Shown here one piece after another: positions 1 through 6,917 of a stretch of 33,271 nucleotides of DNA. Made by a program: the position numbers and the translations under genes. Numbering within the stretch: position 1 is the stretch's first letter; each line of letters starts with the position of its first letter. This DNA comes from Patescibacteria group bacterium (GTDB lineage: Bacteria; Patescibacteriota; Patescibacteriia; UBA9934; GWF2-40-263): the NCBI GenBank assembly GCA_004298405.1, contig SCSL01000037.1, forward strand, positions 1 through 33,271, in the 5' to 3' direction. The notes beneath the pieces are model-generated. The model did no database searches. It saw only the letters and a list, made by a program, of their open reading frames with translations, and was not told the origin of the DNA.

Positions 1-63
1 GTCCTTGAGTTGCCCAACCGTATCGTGAGCAACCATGGACAGGGGTCTGCCTATGTTTTTCAT
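1..63 (-). CDS. possible N-terminus of a CDS running off the left edge (MKNIGRPLSMVAHDTVGQLKD...)
   Basis: Open reverse frame from ATG at 63 to window edge; TATACT-like -10 about 30 nt upstream. Too short to classify; transposase-like N-terminus is only a guess. Confidence 0.25.
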   Translation of the reverse strand, partial: MKNIGRPLSMVAHDTVGQLKD

Positions 64-110
64 GAGAATAGTATCTCATGGAATACAGTTTTAGTATAGA
101 TTAGTGAGGG

Positions 111-1013
111 ATGGTATTAGTTGGGGAGTATCTTCTGGAAGAGGTCGCGGGGATTCCAGTCGAGGTCGAGCTCGCGAGCGAGTTTCGGTACCGCAAACCC
201 TTGTTAACGACGCGCACGGCTGTGCTTGCTATTTCGCAATCCGGGGAGACAGCCGATACGCTGGAGGCAGTGCGGGAAGCCAAGCGGAAGAATGTGTTGG
301 CATTGGGACTTGTGAATGTCGTTGGTTCCTCGATTGCCCGGGAGACCGATGCGGGCGTCTACAACCACGCTGGTCCAGAAGTGGGAGTTGCATCGACCAA
401 AGCGTTTGTGAGTCAACTCACGGTGCTCTCGCTCATTGCCGTGTATCTTGGGCAACTTCGAGGGATAGGCATACGCGGTCATGAGATTCTTGCGGGACTT
501 GCCGAACTTCCAGATCAAGTTCGAGAAATTTTTGGTCAGCGTGAACAGATCACAACCATCGCCTCGACGCTGAAAGATGCCCAACATTGTTTATTCCTGG
601 GCCGAACGTTCCATGCGCCGATTGCCTATGAAGGGGCACTCAAACTCAAAGAGGTGAGTTACCTTCACGCAGAAGGATACTCGAGTGGGGAGATGAAACA
701 TGGTCCGATTGCGCTGATCAACGAAGGGTTTCCCTGCGTGGTGCTGTGCCCGCAAGACGAGATGTTTGAAAAGAATTGGTCAAATATTCAAGAGCTTCGA
801 GCACGGGGAGCAAACATCATCGCCATCACCACCGTGTATTCAAGGGAACCGTTACTGGTTCAGAGTCAATTTGCCGTGCCTCAAACTCACAAGATTCTCC
901 AGCCGATTCTTTCCACGATTCCGCTTCAACTTCTCGCGTATGAAGTCGCTGTTGCTCGAGAGATAGATCCAGACAAACCTCGAAATCTCGCCAAGAGTGT
1001 GACGGTTGAGTAA
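111..1013 (+). pseudogene. glmS: 5'-truncated glutamine-fructose-6-phosphate aminotransferase (isomerase SIS domains only)
   Basis: IPVEVELASEFRYR, SQSGETADTL, GVASTKAF, EGALKLKEVSYLHAEGYSSGEMKHGP, DKPRNLAKSVTVE are GlmS signatures. In-frame stops at 102-107 just upstream; glutaminase domain and the first strand of SIS1 are absent. Confidence 0.85.
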
Positions 1014-1036
1014 GTGTCTAGGTGAGGATAACCAGA

Positions 1037-1065
1037 TTGACAAAAAGGGGTTTTTGTGATAGCAT
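1037..1065 (+). promoter_or_regulatory. sigma70-like promoter TTGACA-N17-TAGCAT
   Basis: TTGACA 1037-1042, 17-nt spacer, TAGCAT 1060-1065. Confidence 0.5.
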
Positions 1066-1069
1066 GAAG

Positions 1070-1100
1070 GCGCTTCCTAGCAAGGGAGCGCTTTTGTTTT
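1070..1100 (+). terminator. intrinsic terminator or leader hairpin
   Basis: GCGCTTCCT-AGCA-AGGGAGCGC followed by TTTTGTTTT. Confidence 0.65.
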
Positions 1101-1156
1101 CTGGCCTTTTAGCTTATTTCATGCCCAGTGCCGACTTTAGGAGGAAGGCGCTGGGT

Positions 1157-1780
1157 ATGAAGAATAAGACCACCAAACAATTGAAACGACTTTGGGAAGA
1201 AGATGTTGCGTATTCCCGCACCGTTACGACGGCCTTGTATCAGGTATGGGTTCGTATTGAGAAGATGTTTGCCCCGGTTCGTCGCCAAGCACCAAGCTTC
1301 TCATTGGTTGCCTTTGCTCTGGTCGTAGCCACGTATGTCTTTTTTCCCAAGCTCGCGAATGCGGACATGGAGTTTGAGGACATGGGACTTGGTTCAGAAA
1401 CGGTTTCGATGATTATTGGTTCAATGCAAAATGAAACGAAGGAGTACGGACGTTTGCCTGTTTCCCATGATGCTCCAGCTCGCCGTCATTACACGATTCC
1501 TTTGACGGCCTATACTTCAGAGGTGGGTCAGACGGACGATACGCCTTGTATTACCGCCTCAGGACTCGACGTGTGTGAGCGCGACATGGAAAACATTGTG
1601 GCGGCGAACTTCTTGCCACTTGGAACTCGCGTGAAGATTCCGGAACTGTATGGAGATCGCGTCTTCTATGTGGAGGATCGTATGAATGCACGATATAACT
1701 ACAAAATGGACATCTGGATGAAAAATCTCACCGACGCCAAAACGTTCGGTGTGAAGTACGTCACCATCGAGGCGTTCTAA
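1157..1780 (+). CDS. 3D-domain (double-psi beta-barrel) exported cell-wall protein
   Basis: N-terminal TM segment; C-terminal LPLGTRVKIPELYGDRVFYVEDRMNARYNYKMDIWM typical of 3D domains. AGGAGG 12 nt before ATG 1157; ORF opens at 1022. Confidence 0.75.
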   Translation: MKNKTTKQLKRLWEEDVAYSRTVTTALYQVWVRIEKMFAPVRRQAPSFSLVAFALVVATYVFFPKLANADMEFEDMGLGSETVSMIIGSMQNETKEYGRLPVSHDAPARRHYTIPLTAYTSEVGQTDDTPCITASGLDVCERDMENIVAANFLPLGTRVKIPELYGDRVFYVEDRMNARYNYKMDIWMKNLTDAKTFGVKYVTIEAF

Positions 1781-1821
1781 ATTGATAAAACCCGCAAGCT
1801 TTGCTATTCTCGTGCCGTAGT

Positions 1822-1896
1822 GGCCACGTGGCGAAGTGGGAACGCAGGGGTCTGCAAAACCTCGATGAGCCGGTTCAATCCCGGCCGTGGCCTCCA
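1822..1896 (+). tRNA. tRNA-Cys(GCA), CCA encoded
   Basis: Acceptor GGCCACG/CGTGGCC, anticodon loop CTGCAAA, T arm GCCGG-TTCAATC-CCGGC, U73, CCA. Confidence 0.95.
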
Positions 1897-1915
1897 CAAT
1901 TTTTTATCAACTTTC

Positions 1916-1939
1916 AAAAAACAGCTTAAGCTGTTTTTT
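1916..1939. terminator. bidirectional terminator
   Basis: Perfect palindrome AAAAAACAGCTTAAGCTGTTTTTT between convergent tRNA-Cys and the 1926..2366 CDS. Confidence 0.85.
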
Positions 1940-2366
1940 GGATTCGCTCGAGAACTTCGAGGAGGGGTTCTTTTGTGAGGGTCTTGCCAACAGTGAGAAC
2001 GAGTCGAGCACGGACGTCGTTGTGTAATCCCTCGATGAAATCGTTGATGCGTGGTTCCGGGACGGTTAGAATAAGTTCCTCGAATTCTTGTTTTTGGAGT
2101 CGTCGGTGGAGTTCCTCAGCTAAGAGCTTGGCAAAGCGGCGTTCAGATTGGTCTTCGAGCTTTTCGTCCATTTCTGCAAAGTGACCTCCACCAGAGTTTA
2201 CACCCGAGGTCCGGTCGTTTCCGTCCTTTGATGCATGGTCGACGTGGATTTCTCCTGCCTCAGTCGATTTTCGATCCTGGAGAAGAAAGAATCGAGCATG
2301 TTCATTATCGCACACAGCCAGGAGGGTAGATTTTTCGTAAGCATGGAGCGGTTCGGGGATTTGCAT
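1926..2366 (-). CDS. host attachment protein / baeRF-family-like protein
   Basis: LLAVCDNEHARFFLLQD start, central charged region, LAEELHRRLQ...LILTVPEPRINDFIEGL...; similar to the host-attachment (PF10116-like) family. Confidence 0.6.
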   Translation of the reverse strand: MQIPEPLHAYEKSTLLAVCDNEHARFFLLQDRKSTEAGEIHVDHASKDGNDRTSGVNSGGGHFAEMDEKLEDQSERRFAKLLAEELHRRLQKQEFEELILTVPEPRINDFIEGLHNDVRARLVLTVGKTLTKEPLLEVLERIQKTA

Positions 2367-2376
2367 AGGGCGGAAG

Positions 2377-2394
2377 GGTTAGAAGGACTAGAAG
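2377..2394. repeat. 9-bp repeat units GGTTAGAAG-GACTAGAAG
   Basis: Two consecutive 9-mers, same units as the 17914-17949 array. Confidence 0.6.
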
Positions 2395-2436
2395 AAGAGA
2401 GGGGAATTTGAACGTTTGTATTATAATGGTTCTTGT

Positions 2437-2988
2437 ATGGAAGAGAAAACATGGCAACATGAAATTGTTGATTCAATGCGCGAGATTGTTTTTGGTCTTG
2501 AAGATTCACTTGTCTCCACACTGGGAGCTATCACAGGGATCGCTGTGGGAACGGGAAGTCAGTATATCGTGATTCTTTCTGGTCTCGTGCTGATCGCCGC
2601 AGAAGCGACTTCGATGTCCGCCGGAAGTTATCTTTCCACAAAGCACGCACGCGAGGCAGAGATTTTATTCCACCAACGCAAAGGACTCGAGATTCATGTG
2701 GAAGCGTCTCATCCTATTCGTGCGGCTATTGTGATGGGCGTTTTTTATCTACTTGGCGGAATTGTCCCGCTTGTACCATATTTTTTACTTCCTGTTGGTC
2801 AAGCGGTTATTCCAGCGATCGTGGTTACCGCTGTTACCCTATTCTTGGTTGGTGCATGGGCGGCATCATTTACCAAAACATCAAAAATAAAAAGTGGCAT
2901 TGAGATGACTCTTGTTTCACTTGCGGCCGCCACCATCGGATATGTGATTGGTCGGGCAGTTGCTGTCTCTTTCGGAGTGGAGGTATAG
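2437..2988 (+). CDS. VIT1/CCC1-family (iron/manganese transporter-like) membrane protein
   Basis: REIVFGLEDSLVSTLGAITGIAVG...EATSMSAGSYLSTK typical of VIT1/CCC1; five predicted TM segments. ORF opens at 2416. Confidence 0.8.
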   Translation: MEEKTWQHEIVDSMREIVFGLEDSLVSTLGAITGIAVGTGSQYIVILSGLVLIAAEATSMSAGSYLSTKHAREAEILFHQRKGLEIHVEASHPIRAAIVMGVFYLLGGIVPLVPYFLLPVGQAVIPAIVVTAVTLFLVGAWAASFTKTSKIKSGIEMTLVSLAAATIGYVIGRAVAVSFGVEV

Positions 2989-3200
2989 TGGAGCATATGG
3001 ATGGGGTCAAGCAATTACATCTTGGCGAGCACTATGATGAGTGCGATGTATGCTCGTCTCCTATCACTGATTTGAGTCTGGCGTTCACGACCGAATATGG
3101 TGGCAAGGTTTTGACGTTTTGTACGGAAAAGTGTTTCAAGAGATATCTCGAAGATCCAGCGCTGTACGCCGAGTTCGAAGGGGATGAGGGGCTTGAATAG
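2988..3200 (+). CDS. small YHS/TRASH-like metal-binding protein
   Basis: 70 aa with CDVC...FCTEKCFKRYLEDPALY; GTG start overlaps the upstream stop (alternative ATG 2997). Confidence 0.6.
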   Translation: MEHMDGVKQLHLGEHYDECDVCSSPITDLSLAFTTEYGGKVLTFCTEKCFKRYLEDPALYAEFEGDEGLE

Positions 3201-3214
3201 CCCCTCATTTTTTG
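3184..3214 (+). terminator. intrinsic terminator overlapping the stop codon
   Basis: ATGAGGGGCT-TGAAT-AGCCCCTCAT then TTTTTT. Confidence 0.8.
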
Positions 3215-3232
3215 TTATCCTCGCAGGACGCT

Positions 3233-4435
3233 ATGAATCGTGAAGTGTACCTGGATCATGCCGCCACAACTCCAACCCATCCTGCTGTACGCGAGGCCAT
3301 GTTGCCGTATCTGGGAGAGAAGTTTGGAAATCCATCAAGCTTCCATGGAGTTGGCAAAACCGTAAAGGACGATGTGGATCATGCGCGTGAGCGTATCGCT
3401 CGGGTGTTGAATGTGCGAGCCGATGAGATCCTTTTTACTTCTGGTGGGACAGAGTCCGACAATCTGGCGATTCTTGGGTACGCGCGCATGAACCAGATGC
3501 AAGGGAAGCATTTGATTACCACATCGATTGAACATCATGCGGTTCTTGAGACCATGATGCATCTCCAAAAAAAGGAGAATTTTGAAGTAACGTACTTGGA
3601 GCCTGATCGCGACGGCCTTGTGACAGTTGCGCAAGTAGAAGGCACCCTGCGAGAGGACACGATTCTCGTCTCGATCATGTATGCCAACAATGAAATCGGC
3701 ACGATCGAACCCATCGCACAGATTGGCAACATGATCCAGAAGTGGCGCGACGTTCACAAACGTCCCGTACTCAAATTCCATACCGATGCCTGCCAAGCGT
3801 CAGAGTATCTGGATCTCAACGTGGAAAAATTGCATGTGGACATGATGACGCTTAATGGATCCAAGATGTATGGACCAAAAGGCATAGGACTCTTGTATGT
3901 GAAGCGGGGAATGAAACTTGAGCCGCTCCAGTTTGGGGGCTCACAGGAAAGATCGTTGCGTCCTGGAACCGAGAATGTGGCGGGGATCATTGGCATGGCA
4001 ACCGCTCTTGAGCTTGCTCAAACGGATCGCGAGAACGAAACGCAACGCCTGGTTCCATTACGCGATCGACTCATCAAAGGCATTCACTCGTCGATTTCAA
4101 AAACGCGTCTCAACGGTCACCCAACGATTCGCCTTCCTAACAACGTGAACATTTCGATCATGGACATCGAGGGCGAGGCGCTCATCTTGTATCTTGATGC
4201 ACAAGGCGTGTCTGCCTCCACCGGAAGTGCGTGCACGAGTGCATCATTAGACCCGAGTCATGTGATCTTGGCACTGGGTTTGCCCTACGAAGTCGCGCAT
4301 GGATCCCTGCGACTCACCCTCGGTCGGTCGACCACCCAAGAAGACATCGATTACGTTATTCAGATCCTCCCGCCCATCGTCGAGAAACTCCGCTCTATTA
4401 GTCCTGTGAGGGTGGATGAGAAATACTTCGCTTGA
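3233..4435 (+). CDS. cysteine desulfurase (NifS/IscS family)
   Basis: YLDHAATTPTHPAVREAM, GGTESDNLAILG, TTSIEHHAVLET, NGSKMYGPKGIGLLY, STGSACTSASLDPSHV. ORF opens at 3212. Confidence 0.93.
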   Translation: MNREVYLDHAATTPTHPAVREAMLPYLGEKFGNPSSFHGVGKTVKDDVDHARERIARVLNVRADEILFTSGGTESDNLAILGYARMNQMQGKHLITTSIEHHAVLETMMHLQKKENFEVTYLEPDRDGLVTVAQVEGTLREDTILVSIMYANNEIGTIEPIAQIGNMIQKWRDVHKRPVLKFHTDACQASEYLDLNVEKLHVDMMTLNGSKMYGPKGIGLLYVKRGMKLEPLQFGGSQERSLRPGTENVAGIIGMATALELAQTDRENETQRLVPLRDRLIKGIHSSISKTRLNGHPTIRLPNNVNISIMDIEGEALILYLDAQGVSASTGSACTSASLDPSHVILALGLPYEVAHGSLRLTLGRSTTQEDIDYVIQILPPIVEKLRSISPVRVDEKYFA

Positions 4436-4441
4436 AAATAT

Positions 4442-4488
4442 TTTCTTAGGGGCTTTAGCCCCGTCACGCCGCTAAAGCGGCTAGGAAG
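4442..4488. repeat. two-arm palindromic element copy A1 (X-Y)
   Basis: TTTCTTA-[GGGGCTTTAGCCCC]-GTCAC-[GCCGCTAAAGCGGC]-TAGGAAG. Confidence 0.85.
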
Positions 4489-4515
4489 ATAAAACAAGAA
4501 AAGAATCAAAATTGT

Positions 4516-5187
4516 ATGACCCACAAGCAAGAACCCGTAAAAGGAACTCAGGGCGACGTGACGACCGCAGACCATGCGAAGTCTTGGTTTTATACCGATG
4601 TCGTAAAGGATCATTTTTTTCATCCCCGTAATTTCATGCACGACGACGCACAAGAGGGGGAGTATAATGCCATCGGAAAGGTTGGCTCTCCAGCGTGCGG
4701 CGATGAACTGCGAGTTTGGATGAAGGTTGACCCAACAACGGAAAAGATCACCGACTTTCGTTGGAAGACGTTTGGATGCGGCTCTGCCATTGCCAGCACG
4801 TCCATGGCCAGTCTGATGGTAACAGAGAATGGAGGTATGACTCTGGAATCAGCACGCAAGCTAAAACCACAGGACATCATGGAACGCTTAGGCGGACTTC
4901 CTCAGCGAAAATTTCATTGCTCCGTGTTGTGTGATAAAGCCTTGCGCGACGCGATCAACGACTACTACCGCCGCTCAGAACAGTTCGATAAGATCATCGT
5001 CGAGGCCTCTCGTATCATTGATCCGATCTCAAAAGTCACAGATCACGATATTGAGGAAGCAGTACTCGAGGGCGCACACACCCTTGAACTCGTCCAACAA
5101 AAGACCAAGGTTGGTATCGGAAATCCCGGCTGTCTCCCTGCCGTCGAAGAACTCATTCGATTCTACAAAGAAAAATATTTTGGATAA
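4516..5187 (+). CDS. IscU/NifU-like Fe-S scaffold with degenerate C-terminal BFD-like domain
   Basis: HPRNFMHDDAQEGEYNAIGKVGSPACGDELRVWMKV, KTFGCGSAIASTSM, KFHCSVLCDKALRDAINDY; tail VTDHDIEEAVLEGAHTLELVQQKTKVGIGNPGCLPAVEELI resembles BFD. Confidence 0.88.
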   Translation: MTHKQEPVKGTQGDVTTADHAKSWFYTDVVKDHFFHPRNFMHDDAQEGEYNAIGKVGSPACGDELRVWMKVDPTTEKITDFRWKTFGCGSAIASTSMASLMVTENGGMTLESARKLKPQDIMERLGGLPQRKFHCSVLCDKALRDAINDYYRRSEQFDKIIVEASRIIDPISKVTDHDIEEAVLEGAHTLELVQQKTKVGIGNPGCLPAVEELIRFYKEKYFG

Positions 5188-5191
5188 TGCT

Positions 5192-5461
5192 ATGCCAAGA
5201 ATTCGCGTGATGGTCGATCCAGACCTTTGCATCGGTGCCGCGTCCTGCGTCACCATCGCTCCGGAAACATTCCAGCTTAATGAAGAAAATAAGGCGTGGG
5301 TATTTGATCACGGACAAGAACCTGAGGGTCATACCTATGAGCGTTGGCTGGAGGTTACAGATGACGAGAAAGAAAATGTCATTCTCGCCGCGCAATCTTG
5401 TCCCACGCTCGCCATCTTCATTTTCGACGAGGAAGGAAAACAGTTGTTCCCAGAAGTTTAG
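5192..5461 (+). CDS. small ferredoxin (C-x5-C...CP type)
   Basis: MPRIRVMVDPDLCIGAASCVTIAPETF...AAQSCPTLAIFIFD; ATG 4 nt after the IscU stop. Confidence 0.85.
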   Translation: MPRIRVMVDPDLCIGAASCVTIAPETFQLNEENKAWVFDHGQEPEGHTYERWLEVTDDEKENVILAAQSCPTLAIFIFDEEGKQLFPEV

Positions 5462-5532
5462 ACGGGGCTGAAGCCCCTAAGAAGATTTTAAAGTCTCAAA
5501 GAAGACTTTTTCACAGCCGCTTTAGCGGCGTC
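5461..5532. repeat. two-arm palindromic element copy A2 (permuted X...Y) with internal hairpin
   Basis: GAC-[GGGGCTGAAGCCCC]-TAAGAAG...AAAGTCTCAAAGAAGACTTTTT...-[GCCGCTTTAGCGGC]-GTC. Confidence 0.8.
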
Positions 5533-5537
5533 GAGTC

Positions 5538-6722
5538 ATGAAATATTTTATTATCGGTGGAGGCGTTGCGGGAACCACCGCAGCTGAAGAGCTACGCAAG
5601 CGCGATGCCTCTTCCGAGATCACCATTCTTTCAGAAGAACACCACCCACTTTACTCGCGGGTGCTTTTGCCTCACTACATTAAAGGCAAGATTCCGCGTG
5701 AGCGTGTGTTTTTGAAACGTGATACCTGGTATGCGCAACAGAACATTGAGTGGATTGATGGGGTTCTTGCGACTCATCTCGATGGGAGAAATAAATTTGT
5801 CGGCGGAAGTGACGGACGAGAGTATTCTTACGACAAACTTCTCATTGCAACCGGAGGAGAGACGCGTTCCATCGAAGAAGACCTTCGAGGGGTTTCTTAC
5901 TGCCGCACGCTTAACGACGCCGATCAGTTCCTCCAGCTCCTAACCGAACAAGGGAAAACAACACGTGGTGCTGTGTATGGTGGTGGTTTCATTGCTTGCG
6001 AGTACATCAATTTTTTCGCACACTTCCAGATTCCCATCACGCTTGCGCATCGCGGTGAACATTTTTGGACGCGCAACCTCTTACCTGAGACCGGAAAATT
6101 GATTGCCAAACATCTCATTAAGAACAACGTGGATCTTCATCCGAATTCAATACTCGAGCGGCTTGAGGGCGACAAAGAATTAGAAGGCTTCGTGACGAGC
6201 ACGGGTCGATACGCGGCGACGATTTTAGGCATTGGGATCGGCATCGAGCCGGATTTTTCCTGGATACGTGAGGCGGGTGTTGAGGTTGGAACAGGCGTGA
6301 AGGCAAATGAGTTTCTTGAGACGAATATTCCAGACGTGTACACCGCGGGCGATATTGCGGAGTTTGATGATCCAATCACTGGTCGACAACTTCAAATCGG
6401 CAACTGGATGAACGCCATGACCCAAGGTCGCATTGTTGCCAAGTCCATGAGCGGGGAGCGAACCAGTTTTCAAATAGTAAGTTCTTACGCAACAAACGTG
6501 CTGGGTCTAGAGATCATTTTTGTGGGTGACGTTGAGCGGGCGGCGGCTGAGGAGATTCAGGTGATCGGTTCGATTGAAGAGGGGGGAATCACGCAAGTGT
6601 TTGAACGAGATGGTCGAGTTGTAGGCGGTGTGCTTATTGGTCGAAACACTGATCGAACCCCGATCACAAAGGCGATTCAAGAGAGGAGATCTTTTCGTGA
6701 GATTTCTTCATCTTTTTCATAG
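5538..6722 (+). CDS. FAD-dependent pyridine nucleotide-disulfide oxidoreductase (ferredoxin/rubredoxin/nitrite reductase-like)
   Basis: MKYFIIGGGVAGTTAAEELRKRD, ATGGETR, GAVYGGGFIACEYI, VYTAGDIAEFDDP, NWMNAMTQGRIVAKSMSG. Confidence 0.9.
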   Translation: MKYFIIGGGVAGTTAAEELRKRDASSEITILSEEHHPLYSRVLLPHYIKGKIPRERVFLKRDTWYAQQNIEWIDGVLATHLDGRNKFVGGSDGREYSYDKLLIATGGETRSIEEDLRGVSYCRTLNDADQFLQLLTEQGKTTRGAVYGGGFIACEYINFFAHFQIPITLAHRGEHFWTRNLLPETGKLIAKHLIKNNVDLHPNSILERLEGDKELEGFVTSTGRYAATILGIGIGIEPDFSWIREAGVEVGTGVKANEFLETNIPDVYTAGDIAEFDDPITGRQLQIGNWMNAMTQGRIVAKSMSGERTSFQIVSSYATNVLGLEIIFVGDVERAAAEEIQVIGSIEEGGITQVFERDGRVVGGVLIGRNTDRTPITKAIQERRSFREISSSFS

Positions 6723-6758
6723 CCGCTTTAGCGGCGTCCCGGACGGGGCTAAAGCCCC
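6722..6758. repeat. two-arm palindromic element copy A3 (Y-X)
   Basis: [GCCGCTTTAGCGGC]-GTCCCGGAC-[GGGGCTAAAGCCCC]; flanks TTTTTCATA / TTAGAAAAG. Confidence 0.85.
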
Positions 6759-6787
6759 TTAGAAAAGAAGAATACAGCAGGACAAGA

Positions 6788-6816
6788 TTGACAAAATCAA
6801 GAAAATCGAGTAAACA
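6788..6816 (+). promoter_or_regulatory. putative promoter TTGACA-N17-TAAACA
   Basis: TTGACA 6788-6793; weak -10 at 6811-6816. Confidence 0.35.
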
Positions 6817-6901
6817 AAGACCTTCTTCTATGTGCGGCATACGCCAATCAAAGATGAAGGTCTTTTCGTACCTTTCACCTCAACCTGCGGCCGTGTCCGC
6901 A
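6816..6901 (+). promoter_or_regulatory. structured 5' leader
   Basis: Inverted repeat AAAGACCTTC (6816-6825)/GAAGGTCTTT (6856-6865), then TGCGG (6886-6890)/CCGCA (6897-6901). Confidence 0.45.
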
Positions 6902-6917
6902 CATGGGAGACCAAGTC

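Noticed and set aside
1037-1159. Known ydaO/c-di-AMP riboswitch before the 3D-domain gene
   Set aside because: No sequence resembling the conserved ydaO core was seen; the leader is also short.
1559-1897. 112-aa minus-strand ORF (MEATAGIEPAHRGFADPCVPTSPRGHYG...)
   Set aside because: Antisense of tRNA-Cys; a well-known spurious ORF pattern. The MAEREGFEPSNP ORF at 16670-16975 and the [25 protein letters not shown] at 30050-30310 are the same artefact.
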